DNA from: Bromus sterilis
Lineage: Eukaryota; Streptophyta; Magnoliopsida; Poales; Poaceae
Length of the DNA: 64,000 nt
Assembly (NCBI GenBank): GCA_950022295.1
Contig: OX465600.1
Coordinates: forward strand, 28,247,282-28,311,281
Direction of reading: 5' to 3'
The translations under genes and the position numbers were made by a program. Positions 1-10,371 of the stretch are shown here, in pieces. A model generated the notes under the pieces. That model did not search any database and had not been told where the DNA came from. It saw only the letters and a program-made list of their open reading frames with translations. Positions within the stretch are counted from its first letter, which is position 1. Every line of letters begins with the position of its first letter.

Positions 1-2482
1 GTAATGTGGTGGTCAGCATTCAGGACTTCATCTTCCTCAAGCCACCGGTATTCCGATGTTCTTCTGAGCCCTTCGAAGCTGATGATTGGCTCCGTTCCAT
101 CGAGCGTAAGGTTGATACAGCACATGTTGCTCCCGATGATCGAGTTATTTTCGCGGTATACTTCTTGGAAGGTGCTTCTCTTCAATGGTGGGAGAACTAT
201 GTTTCTATGCAGCCAGATGGTCACGTAGTGACTTGGCAGGAGTTATGTGTTGCCTTTCGAGGGTACCACATTCTGGATGAGTTGATGGAGCGCAAGAAGG
301 AAGAGTTCTGCAATCTGAATCAAGGAGAGATGTCCATTCATGAGTATGTGAGGGAATTCAACCGTCTTGCTCGTTATGCCCAAGATGAGATCACCACCGA
401 TGCCAGAAGGCAGGCAAGGTTCCTCAAGGGACTTAGCCCCATCCTTCGTCATGATCTCAACCTCCTTGAGTTTGCCACCTTTGAGGATTTAGTCAACAGA
501 TCTTTCAGAGCTGAGCATGGCAATGAAGTTTTCGAGAAGTCACGCAAGCATGCTCTTGAGCTTGCCCCTTCTTCCAGTTCACGCCCTCAGAAGCGCATGA
601 TATGGATTCCTAACAGTTTGATCCACCAAAACAACCCACCGAGGCCATTCCTTGTGCCGCCTCGTCCACCAGCTCCACCAAACAACCCAGCTCCCCGCAC
701 TATCTTTGGAGCCTGCTTCAGATGTGGCCAGCCTGGTCACTACTCTCGTGAGTGCCCCGTCAATGAAAATGCTCCACCCCATGCCAAAGGAAACCCCAAT
801 GTTTGTGCCAAGCCACCCCCGAAGGTTCCCACCGCTAAGCCATCCACCTCAGAAAATCTTGGACGTGTGAACCAAATCTCAGCTGAGGAAACTGATGGTA
901 CTTCTGACGTCATTCTTGGTACGCTCCCAGTCAATTTTGTTCCCACTTCTGTCCTTTTCGATCCAGGAGCATCTCACTCATTCATGTCGGAGAGTTATGC
1001 ACTTCGGCATGATGTATCCTTTGAAGAAATGTTCACCCCTATGATCATTCAAACTCCTGGTTCCAAGTGGCAAACTAATAGAGTAAGCCATGGTAATCAA
1101 ATTGCAATTGAGGGTTTAGTATTCCTTGCTTCACTCATAGCCCTCAAGTCTTCAGACATTAATGTCATCCTTGGTATGGATTGGTTATCAAGACAACATG
1201 CGTTTCTTGATTGTAAAGCCAAGTCAGTTAGACTTACACATCCTTCAGGCCAGACAATAGCTTACTCCTCACCAAGAACAAGAACCCAGGTGCATTCTTT
1301 GAATGTGCTTCCCCTTCACGACCTTGAAGATGTTCCGGTGGTTCGTGACTTCCCGGATGTCTTTCCTGAAGAGCTGCCCGGCATGCCACCCAACAGATGT
1401 GTAGAGTTCATTGTAGATCTTGCCCCAGGAACCGCACAAATTTCTAGACGCCCATACAAAATGGCCCCACGTGAGTTAGCTGAGCTTAAAACCCAACTGG
1501 AAGCTTTGTTGGAAAAAGGCTTCATCCGCCCTAGCTCATCGCCATGGGGTTGCTCCGTTCTATTCGTAATGAAGAAAGATGGAACAGAAATGATGTGCGT
1601 ACACTATCGCCCGCTAAATCTAGCGACGATAAAGAACAAGTACCCACTGCCCAGGATCAATGATCTTTATGATCAACTTGTTGGATCCTCTGTCTTCTCC
1701 AAGATGGATTTGAGATTAGGTTATCATCAAATCAAAATCCGAAACGAGGACATTCCAAAAACGGCTTTCACTACTCGTTATGGTCTTTACGAGTACACCG
1801 TCATGTCCTTTGGTTTAACCAATGCCCCCGCCACTTTCTCACGCATGATGAATTCGATCTTCATGGAGTACCTAGATAAATTTGTTGTAGTTTATCTTGA
1901 TGACATTCTCATCTACTCGAAGAACGAAGAAGAACATGCCGAACACCTAAGGCTGGTATTGATGAAACTTAGAGAGCATCGCCTGTATGCTAAATTCTCC
2001 AAGTGTGAATTTTGGCTACCAGAAGTGACCTACTTAGGCCACGTGATTTCTGCAAAAGGCATTGCTGTGAATCCCGAGAGAGTTCAGGTCGTCCTTGATT
2101 GGACTCCACCTGAATCGGTTAAGAAAGTTAGGAGTTTTCTTGGCCTAGCCAGCTAGTGCCATCGCTTCGTTGAGAACTTCTCCAAAGTTGCAAAGCCTCT
2201 AACTGAACTCCTCAAGAAAGATAAAAAATTCCTATGGACCCCCAAGTGCGAGGAAAGCTTTCAAGAGCTAAAAAGAAGATTGACTTCTGCACCCGTACTT
2301 GCGCCTCCAGACACCAAAAAGGATTTTGGTATCTTTTGTGACGCCTCACGGCAAGGGTTAGGATGCATACTTATGCAAGATAGACATGTGGTAGCTTATG
2401 CCTCACGCCAGTTGCGGCCACATGAAGAGAACTATCCTACCCATGACCTTGAACTCGCTGCCGTAGTTCATGCCCTAACAGC
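1..2482 (+). pseudogene. Tekay-type Ty3/gypsy gag-pol, 5' part (copy 1), broken
   Basis: Enters from the window edge already inside gag and reads through gag, a CCHC zinc knuckle (CFRCGQPGHYSRECP, near 715-760), a DPGAS protease site, reverse transcriptase with YLDD (near 1893) and the start of RNase H (2280-2482). It then stops at the CACTA end. A TAG at 2154-2156 replaces the tyrosine codon seen in the second copy. The A run before 2230 has six A, keeping the frame that the second copy loses. The downstream RNase H end, integrase and 3' LTR are absent because copy 1 ends at 8863. It cannot make a full polyprotein. Confidence 0.9.
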
Positions 2483-2770
2483 CACTAGTAGGAAATAGGC
2501 TATTGCTGGCATACAGGTTTTCCCTACCGCTGGCGGGCAGGCGTACGCCAGCGTTGTCTCGCCAGTGGTAACAGGTACCGCTGGCGTACAAACTGTACGC
2601 GAGCGCTAGCTTCTGTTACCGCTGGCGTACAAGAAGTATGACCGCCAGAGGTATGCTTCTGGCGTCCACATCTGCCCGCCAGTGGTCAAAAATATGTACG
2701 CCAGCGGTATAATTTCTGGATTTGGTACTGTCCGCCAGCAGTAACTTTTCTGTACGCCAGCAATATATTT
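2483..2770. repeat. CACTA left terminal and subterminal repeats (copy 1)
   Basis: After the 21-bp terminal inverted repeat there are about a dozen direct and inverted copies of a ~10-bp motif built on CTGGCG / CGCCAG, often extended to GCTGGCGTACA. In En/Spm elements such arrays bind the TNPA protein and position the ends for excision. By analogy this is the transposase-complex binding region. Confidence 0.85.
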
Positions 2771-3047
2771 TCTGGAATTACTTTTCTGCTAAAACTAGTT
2801 ATTCCAGCCACACAAATACTAAAATATTTTCACAGTTTACCAACACAATACAAATACACAGAATTCATAAGTTCAAATATACAAGAGTGATCAAATATTG
2901 TTACATCACATTACTAACCAAAATAGAGAAGTTGTGTAGTGGATCACACATATTGTATCACACATAGATCACAAACCGAAAATAGACAAGTTGGGAGTTA
3001 CATCACTACATTGTATCACACACAAACTACATCTCGATAGTTGGACT

Positions 3048-3299
3048 TCATTGTATCACATACAAGAGAATGGTAAAGATGATGAGCAAGAAGGGGATCA
3101 CGAGGAAGTTGGACTTCATCCGGTGGTTCTTCCTCTCTTGCCCTTGCCGGTAGTTCAAGTACCGAGCTTCCGCCTCCGCTCTACTCTTGTAGCTGTTGTA
3201 GTTGTTGCCCTTGTACTTGTTCACTTTCTTAAAACAATCTTCCCAGTGCTCATAGACTCCTGGAACGCTACCTTCGTACACCACATACCACTTCTTCAT
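3048..3299 (-). CDS. RNase H1 N-terminal (viroplasmin-like) domain protein in CACTA, copy 1
   Basis: An 83-residue frame beginning MKKWYVVYEG. Residues 3-50 show the RNase H1 N-terminal / viroplasmin fold (Pfam Cauli_VI type): KWYVVYEG, GVY, W, C, V, KG, Y, SY, and an EAEARY helix end. In cellular RNase H1 this domain binds RNA:DNA hybrids or dsRNA. No catalytic RNase H domain follows. Residues ~60-83 are basic and then strongly hydrophobic (FLVIPFLLIIFTILLYVI), a possible membrane segment. A TTTTATAG acceptor-like site directly precedes the ATG, so this may be the last exon of a gene whose first exon lies near 4881-5112. Strand and order match the transposase gene. Copy 2 differs at two residues. 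Confidence 0.7.
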   Translation of the reverse strand: MKKWYVVYEGSVPGVYEHWEDCFKKVNKYKGNNYNSYKSRAEAEARYLNYRQGQERKNHRMKSNFLVIPFLLIIFTILLYVIQ

Positions 3300-4870
3300 C
3301 TATAAAAGACATATATAAATATTAACTAAGATAGTTAAAAAGGAAGATGTGTTTACATTCATGCATTATAAAAGAAGACTTAGTTCAATGTAAAACTAGC
3401 TACATGTCCATCATGTATAAAAGAAGACTTAGTTCATGCATCATGTAATACGTACACAAGTTCAACATGAGATAAAGTTTACAACATTCATCGATTGTTC
3501 AACATGAGATAAAAGAAGACTAATGGATTCTTTAAAAGAAAACATTATCAAGTCAGTGAATATTATTTCATTCACTAAAATGAATAAATACATAACTAAT
3601 TCAATAATTCAAAAAAGCTCTGAAAACAAGTCCACTGGAATTACTTAAGCAGTGAATTTTTTTCACAAATACAAGTTCACTAGTATAAGCAGCTTAGTCA
3701 CCAGATGTTGAGAGGGGAAGCCAGAGACATATTAATCATGTGACATGATTCTCCGATCAATGTCCAGGAGCTTTCATACCACACACCCAGCCCTCTGTGC
3801 TTGCAAGCTGCAGACATGTGCAATGCAAACCGAATGAAATTTAGTTTGATTCCGCGGATCAAATAGATGTGATTGGTACTACTTGACAGAGCATATAAGT
3901 CAGCCTAAACTTTCTGTATTTTTATTTCAGGAATTCAGAACCTGTAGTAATAGTATAGCATGAGGACAAGCAGCAAGGTGTTGAAATGAAACACCTAAGT
4001 AACCAACTGTAGGGAGCTGGCTGTCTACTGTAAGCAAAAGAGATTGAGATTGAGAAGAGATCCTGTAAAATGAACAGAGGGATATGTATTGTAGAATACC
4101 AGCTAGTAGCTAGGTTCATGCATCAGGTATAGATAGTTGTAGCTAGCTAGGTTGTAACTGAAGCTGAACTGCCACACACTGACATAGTAGATTAATGTAG
4201 AGCAAGGTGCCTGGCTCTCTGATTCAGGAGCAGCCAACTTAATTAGCTAAGCATGTGCTGCATGGAATCCTCCCTCCATCATGATTGACTCAACTCTCAA
4301 TCCCATGTGTCCCCCAATTCCTAAAACTCTCTTCACTTGTGGTCACCACATGCATTATTAAACAATTAGAAGCAACTCAACTCAACAAAGTTGCTGAGAG
4401 GAGTTGGAAAGCTAAAGTGGTTGAGTAGATTGGATGTGTTACAACTTGGTGAGCAGAAAAATCTACATCTTGGATTTACTGTTGCCTCCCCTGCAGTGGA
4501 CACAGCTGCATACATCATCATCATCATCATCATCTTGTTCAGTTCAACTTGTAGGTGCAGTTCTAGGATCAACATTGATCACTAGGCACAACTTAATCAT
4601 AAGCCAGAGACATATTAATCATTCCAGTGTATACAGAGCATGTAGTGATCATAAACATGAGTGAGCCAGTACTAAATTGAATTTGTAGAGCAAGTAGAGC
4701 ATGAGATTGACAGAGAAGTAGCTAAACTCTGAAGAAAATGTCAATGACAGAGATTCAGACATGAATATGAACCCTAACTTGATCCTAGAAACCATAGATT
4801 GAGCCATTACTATAAGCAACTGAGAGGAAAACCCCAAATTACTGTAAGCAACTGAGGTTGAGCCATTACT
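3300..4870. other. CACTA internal non-coding stretch (copy 1)
   Basis: AT-rich sequence without a supportable ORF, probably an intron or untranslated leader of the minus-strand viroplasmin-type gene. A possible donor, AAAG|GTAGCTT on the minus strand, lies at 4881/4880 and a possible acceptor at 3300. A (CAT)n microsatellite at about 4513-4535 is two repeat units shorter than its counterpart in copy 2. The rest shows only scattered repeats of short words such as AACATGAGATAAA. Confidence 0.55.
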
Positions 4871-4880
4871 GTAAGCTACC

Positions 4881-5112
4881 TTTACGTCGACGACGATCCA
4901 GCATCGTCCGGGGGGGGTGTTGATGGGAGGCGTCCACGGTGGCGGGTCGGCGGGAGGCGTCCACGGGGAGGCGGCGATGCGAGGCATCCACGGGGAGGCG
5001 GCGATGGGAGGCGTCCACGGGGTCCACGGGGAGGCGGCGATGGGAGGCGGCGGCGGCGGCGATGGCTGAAGAGAGAAGAGGAGAGATGTGTCGAAGGAGG
5101 GGAGAGATGCAC
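4881..5112 (-). repeat. GC-rich minisatellite in putative first exon (copy 1)
   Basis: Contains several imperfect ~24-30-bp units built from GGAGGCGTCCACGG and GGAGGCGGCGATGG (4917-5060). On the minus strand it reads as a Ser/Pro/Arg-rich open frame starting MHLSPPSTH. A splice-donor-like site ends it at 4881. Whether it is translated or is a 5' untranslated exon is unclear. Copy 2 (32520-32754) has a different unit count, as expected of a minisatellite. Confidence 0.5.
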
Positions 5113-5148
5113 GGTGGGCGTGGAATAGTCTATAGGGACCCAAATATC

Positions 5149-5271
5149 GCTGGCGGACAGGCATCGACGTCCGCCAGTGCTACGTTTTTTCTCTGGCGGT
5201 CGGCTGGTAGGCGTCCGCCAGTGCTAATGGTTTTTTCTGGCGGTCGGTAGGGAGACGTCCGCCAGTGCTAC
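5149..5271. repeat. Internal cluster of CACTA subterminal-type repeats (copy 1)
   Basis: Three inverted pairs of the form CTGGCGG...GTCCGCCAGTGCTA lie far from either terminus, between the 3' end of the transposase gene and the 5' end of the viroplasmin-type gene. The motif core (CTGGCG / CGCCAG) is that of the terminal arrays. It could be a promoter-proximal binding site for the element's own DNA-binding protein, or the buried end of an older nested CACTA. Confidence 0.6.
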
Positions 5272-5460
5272 TTTTTTTTTCTATTCTTGTATTTGATTTT
5301 CTCTCTATTTTATTAAAAGGGTTGTTTTCATATAAAAATGGTAAAAAAATGTATGACTTAATAAAATAATTGCAAGTTAAAAATATATATTACAAAAGAT
5401 AGGTACATATAATAAGAGTGTCATCGAATATTAGTTCATCGATACAACAATTTTGTAGTC

Positions 5461-8400
5461 TCATACAAAAGAGAAATCAATACTAGTTTCTTCGCACACA
5501 TTGCACGTCTTTCTCAGCGTTTGGTAATTTTCTTGCCTTATTTTTGTTGCAGTTGCATAATTTAGCCCGACATCATGAATACTTCTTTTGAACGGACGAC
5601 CTGACCTAGGTGGCGTCGTTCTGCTCCTTCTTGTGGTGTATTTTGTCCTATCATCGTCATCTTCATCATCTTCGATATTTGGGTCGCCGAACATATCGAA
5701 GTCGTCTTCGTCAGCCATTCCTATGATGTTTCTTTTGCCTCTCCTCACGACCATACGGCTAGGCCTACAGGGGTCTGTTATGAAGAAACATTGCGACACG
5801 TGCTTAGCCAATACCCATGGCTCATTTTGCGCAGTGACGTTCACGCTTGATGAAGTGCTGCCGGCTTCGGGTATAACCATGGTGGTGAAGTATTTGTTTT
5901 CTTTCATGATAGTTGATCTCCTAGCCCATCTGACACGAAACATCGGCACCTTCTCTCCAGAGTAGTCAAGCTCCCATTTTTCCCGATCCTTCCGTAGTAT
6001 CTTAATTTTTCATTACCGATTGAGGATACCATCGTAACTCCTGAGTTTTGATAAACGAAACTTTCATCCTTTTCTTCCGTGTAGAATGTGAACCCATTTA
6101 TATCATATGCCTGAAACGTCGCAACGTTGGGGGAGGGACCATGTGCCAAAGCATATAAGAGTCTGCCTTCTGGACAATCCATTGGTGGATCAGCGATAAG
6201 GCGTTCTTTGAACCAACGCAAGAAAGTGGAGTTGTGCTCTCTGATTACTTCCCCATCTGTCCTTTCCCTACCTTGGTAAATGTACTTCTTCCTAATGATG
6301 TTTTTGTGCTCTTTGCACCAGGGATCGACCATTTCAAGGTGTTGTAGAGCTACCAAGTTTGCCCTGTTAAAGTCGACGCGGCGTTTTTCAAAGTCCACAT
6401 GCAATTCCCTCCGGCCATTCTTGTGGCCTACTCCGTCGTGCCTGCCAAGGTGCCTGTTTCTGGATAAGCCAATAGGGTCATCGACTTCGCCCAAGAGATT
6501 TGTGCAGAAGGAGATGCACTCTTCAGTGAGATAGCCTTGAACGATGCTTCCTTCCGGACGGGCCCTGTTACGAACGAATCCTTTGATGACTCCATTCATC
6601 CTTTGGAACGGCATCATGTTGTGCAGGAACGCCGGTCCGAGGTGGATGATATCATCCACGATATGGACCAACAGATGCACACAAATATCAAAGAATGCGG
6701 GTGGAAAGTAAATCTCAAGTTCGCATAATATCACAACGATCTCTTCCTGCAACCTTGAGAGTTGCTTCCGTGTAATCGACTTTCGAGAGATCACGTCGAA
6801 AAAGTTATAGAAACCGAAAAGAGTTTCGCGTACGTGCTTGTCCATTATCCCTCGAATCGCAACCGGAAATATTTGCGTCATCATCACATGACAGTCATGA
6901 GACTTCATCCCGCTGAACCTTTGTTTCTGTTGGTCTAGATATCTGCTTATCAGCCCACAATAACCGAAAGGGGTTTTGACTCCTAGAAGGCACTTGATCA
7001 ATTGTTGGATCTCGTTCTCACTTAGAGTGAAACAGGATGGGGGGCAATGGTAGTCATTTTTCTTAACCCTTTTTCCCTTGTGTCGGTTCGTCTCCTCATC
7101 ATCCGATGACTCGATTCCCCCGTGAAGCTCTTCCCTAATACCTAGATGTATCAGGTCATTTCTTGCTTTCGGACCATCTTTGGTTTTTTCCGGCATGTTG
7201 AGCAGAGTGGCAAACAAACTCTCGAACACATTCTTCGTGATATGCATTAGATCAAGGCAATGAGGCGTATTGAGAACAGGCCAGTACTTCAAGTCCCAAA
7301 ACACAGACCTCGTCTTCCATACATCGAGGAGCGGTTTTGGTGCCTTTTGCTTCTTTCCTGGCTTAGGGAACTGATCCCAATCATTCAGCAACTCATATAT
7401 TTCTTCACCGCACCTCTTACGTGGAGGTCCCCGGAGCTCATCTTCACCATTGAAAAGGTCTCCACGCCTTCTCCACGGGTCATCCTTGTGTAACCACCTT
7501 CGATGCCCCGTGTAGACAGTTTTTGAAGACCCGAGATCTTTCTTAAGCTGCATAAACGTTGGATCATCCATGCACCTCATACATCCCCAATGTCCGTGGC
7601 AAACCTGGCCTGCGATCGACATATCTGTGGCCGAGATAGTCGTGCACCGTACAAAGCAAGGCGGCTCTCATAGGGAAATATTCTTCTGCGATGGCATCCC
7701 ATGTGTTCACACCTTCCCATAACGTGTCTAGCGCATCTTTCAGTAGCTTTAGATAGAGATTGATGTTGTTGCCTGGTTGTTTTGGCCCTTGAATTAGCAT
7801 GCACATGTGTATGTACTTACTCTTCATGCTTAACCAGGGGGGAAGGTTGTATATCCATACAAACACGGGCCAAGTGCTATGTGTGCTGCTCTGGTTGCTG
7901 TACGGATTCACTCCGTCGGTGCTCACACCCAACTTGAGGTTCCTCGGATCTGTCGCGAAACTTGCATCAACGCCGTCTAATGCTCTCCATTGGCTTGCGT
8001 CCGAAGGGTGTGTCAGAACTACCTTTTCACACCGTTTTGGATCTTTCAGCACTACATTTTTTCTGTCTACGTGCCACCGCATGAGCTTTGCTTCCTTGTA
8101 GTCTGCGAAATACCGCTGCAAACGGGGAATGAGGGGAAAGTACCACACAACTTTCCGAGGTTCTTTCTTCCCTTTCTTGTATCGAGCGGCATTGCACACC
8201 GGACATGTGATCATGTCTGCGTCCTCTTTACGATAAATGTAGCAATCATTGATGCACACGTGGTATTTTTCATGCGGTAAATCAAAGGGGCACACGACTT
8301 TCTTGGCCTCATCACAACTTGTAGGACACGAGTTGCCCTCCGGAAGCTTACTCTGCCAGTATTGCAGGCTAGCGTCGACGCTTACGTCGGTCCATTTGTG

Positions 8401-8863
8401 TTTTGCCTTCATTTTGAGAACATCGAGCGCTACTTTCAAGCGAGAGTCTTCCGATCCACAACCTGGATACAACGGAGTATTCGAGTGTACCTCCAGTTTT
8501 GCTAGCTTAGCTTGCTCTATACTAGCAGATCTGCAGTTATTCGTCTTCTTTAGAAGCAGCTCTTTGAGATGAGGGTCCCGCACGGCTGAAGCTAGCAGTG
8601 TTTGCATGTCATCGTCTTCGGTTACGTGTTGTTCAGCATCTTCTAGATCTCCAACATCATGTGCGGGAGGATCATCAGGCGGCTCTTCGTCTTCTTGCTC
8701 GTGATCGTTATTATTGTCATGCTGATCATGATCATCCGCCGCACCATCATGGACTTCATAATCACCATCTTCATCAAGCCACTGAGTGTGGCCATCCATG
8801 AAACCATGCATTAGTAGATGCTCCAGCAACTCTCCCGAAAAGGGGTTCAGCAAGCCCACTTTT
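5461..8863 (-). pseudogene. CACTA TNP2-type transposase, copy 1, frameshifted and 5'-truncated
   Basis: Reading from 8863 down: a transposase-associated N-terminal region (KVGLLNPFSGELLEHLLMHG), an acidic linker rich in D, E and H, the Transposase_21 (TNP2) core with CPVCNAARYKKGKKEPRKV and GHWGCMRCMDDP, a DUF4218-like region (ELEIYFPPAFFDICVHLLVH), a DUF4216-like region, and an acidic then basic C-terminal tail (5461-5949). One frameshift lies near 7600, between CTVHDYLGHRYV and GQVCHGHWGC. A second lies near 5975, before the tail frame. Both are shared with copy 2. The first ~36 codons are missing. The open frame that runs on to 8985 across the junction is a chimera with LINE antisense. Not functional. 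Confidence 0.85.
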
Positions 8864-9420
8864 GGGGGTTGGCGATCCGCCGATGACAAGGTCCGATTAC
8901 ATGAAGTTGATGAGGGAGTTTTGGGGCGTGAGGTGTGCGCGGATCCGTGACGCATCCTATCGCCGGATGGACTCGATGCGTGCACTGCAAAATTCGCAGG
9001 AGAAGAGGAGGATGCCAGATCTGGAAGCGGAGATCGAGCAAAAACAATGGGAGACTATTCCACCTTGCGGAGATGATTGTGATGGAGGGGACCAACGAAG
9101 AGTGTGCGCGGATGCCTCAGCCATGGCGATACCATACCGAGCTGATCCTCAAGTGGGCAGTGGACGAAGCGAAATCGGCAGATCCGATCAGGCGACAGAG
9201 ATGGAGTTGTGTCATGGAAGGGAGGTCATCATTGACAGGCAACAGTGGGGGATCCTGAGTCATGTGGCCTGCGTTGTTTGGCCCGTGATCCCAATTGTGG
9301 AGGGATGCTATTTCCTTGATTGGGGAGTTGAGCTACATTTGGAGACCGCCCCTGTAAACACATTTGTCTCTAGCTTCGAGCCAACCCTTGCTAAAGCTCA
9401 CCTCCTTTCTCATGGGGGGC
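8864..9420 (+). pseudogene. LINE-like ORF1 relic, 5' part, interrupted by element H
   Basis: Open from 8862 to the H boundary. The protein contains a charged stretch like EKRRMPDLEAEIEQKQWET, which resembles the N-terminal region of grass LINE ORF1 / DUF4283-type proteins. The matching downstream part resumes at 50989 on the other side of H. No zinc knuckle is visible in this part. Its left boundary is the duplication junction at 8863/8864. LINE assignment rests mainly on the downstream half and is moderate. Confidence 0.5.
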
Positions 9421-9603
9421 TGATACGTCCAAAACGTATCTATAATTTCTGCTTGCTCCATGCATGTTTTGTGTGATATTGCTATGATCTAGATACACTT
9501 TCATACACTTTTGATCATGCTTGGACTAACCTATTAACTCAGTGCACCACAATGCCAGTTCATGTTTTCTGCTGTTTTTCTATTTCAGTTTTCCCCCATA
9601 TAA
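9421..9603 (+). repeat. Element H 5' LTR, piece 1
   Basis: Matches the first ~180 bp of the 3' LTR (from 49346) with about four differences. It stops at ...CCCCATATAA, where the CACTA element begins. The uninterrupted site is visible in the 3' LTR (CCATATAAAAAGTGCTCC near 49520). Confidence 0.9.
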
Positions 9604-9880
9604 CACTACTGAAAAATAGGCTATAGATAATATGACAGCTAATGACGCACTGCCCATGAGGTGTGCAACTGCTATATAGCAATGGCGCACAGTCATCAAG
9701 TGCGCCATTAGTATCCACTTTGCTAATGGTGCACTCCTCATCTAGTGCGCTACTACTAAATTGCTCCAGGACCAGTCCCCTCCCCTTACATAGCTATGGC
9801 GCACCTCTTTGGAATGCGCCATTAGCAACCAGGGATACTAATGGCACACTTTTTGTGGATGCACTATTGGTATGTCTCTG
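9604..9880. repeat. Left subterminal repeats of the CACTA at 9604
   Basis: Several copies in both orientations of a motif around ATGGCGCAC and GTGCGCCATTAG, following the CACTACTG terminus. A matching array closes the right end (12240-12410). Confidence 0.8.
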
Positions 9881-9999
9881 GGCTGGCCTGGGCAACATAC
9901 CGGCCCAAACGCCATAACCCTAGCTAGCTAGCATCATCCCCGCCCCCCCCCCCCCGCGCCGCAAGTTAACCTTATCCTATCGCCCCCGCCGCCCCCTCC

Positions 10000-10371
10000 C
10001 CCTCCCCCTCCCGATCCAATCCACCTCTCCCGCAACCCTAGCCTATCGCCCTCGCCCCCCTCCCAGTCTCTGGCGACCCCCTCCCCACCTCTCCGGCGAC
10101 CGCTCCGGTGGCCTCGCTCTCCCTCCCGCCCCCTCCCCCTCCCCCGTCGTGGACCCGCCCGATAGTGCCGCCGCCCGTCTGCTACCACCTACGCCCGAAT
10201 CGACGCATCCCCGAGCTATCGACGCTCACCATCGACGCGTCCATCGACGACGACGATGCCCGCCATCGACGCGTCCCCGAGCTATCGACGCTCGTCGCGG
10301 GAGTCTTCTTCCTCGGCTACGTCGTCTTCTTCCCCTACGGCGTGTTCGAGCTCGTCTCCTAGCCACCCTAG
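10000..10371 (+). other. GC-rich exon-like block in the non-autonomous CACTA
   Basis: Proline-, serine- and arginine-rich open frames over strongly GC-rich DNA (CCCTCCCCCTCCC tracts, then CGACGCGTCCCCGAGCTATCGACG repeated imperfectly). It ends at CTAG|GTGAGTAG, a good plant splice donor at 10371/10372. Probably the first, perhaps untranslated, exon of the element's internal gene or of captured host sequence. Confidence 0.4.

Larger units (their letters stand above)
1..8863 (+). repeat. Copy 1 of a ~27.6-kb direct duplication (tail of the first unit)
   Basis: Bases 1-8863 match 27637-36505 almost base for base. Both contain the same gypsy pol, the same CACTA inserted at the same nucleotide and the same order of internal features. 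In the first ~2.5 kb I count about 20 substitutions and one 1-bp indel. Similarity ends inside a T run at 8860-8863 (36502-36505): copy 2 continues the CACTA transposase 5' end, whereas copy 1 passes into the LINE relic. This junction is what a tandem duplication of 8864-36505 would produce. Confidence 0.85.
2483..8863 (-). mobile_element. CACTA transposon, copy 1, truncated on the right
   Basis: Starts with the CACTA terminus CACTAGTAGGAAATAGGC at 2483, inserted in the RNase H region of the gypsy pol. GC-rich subterminal repeats (GCTGGCGTAC / GTACGCCAGC types) follow to about 2765. It carries a minus-strand viroplasmin-type ORF and a minus-strand TNP2 transposase gene. The transposase N-terminus and right terminus are missing, because the sequence switches at 8863 to a LINE relic. 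The complete version is at 30120-37636. Confidence 0.9.

Noticed and set aside
4649..5164. Proline-rich 171-codon ORF
   Set aside because: Created by the GC-rich minisatellite; copy 2 has a different repeat arrangement and reading frame.
5588..5965. 125-codon plus-strand ORF opposite the transposase tail
   Set aside because: Antisense shadow of the acidic/basic TNP2 tail; the minus frame carries the family-like features.
7564..8985. A 473-codon transposase ORF with an N-terminus reaching 8985
   Set aside because: The first ~40 codons are antisense LINE sequence beyond the junction at 8863/8864; the native N-terminus is seen only in copy 2 (36618).
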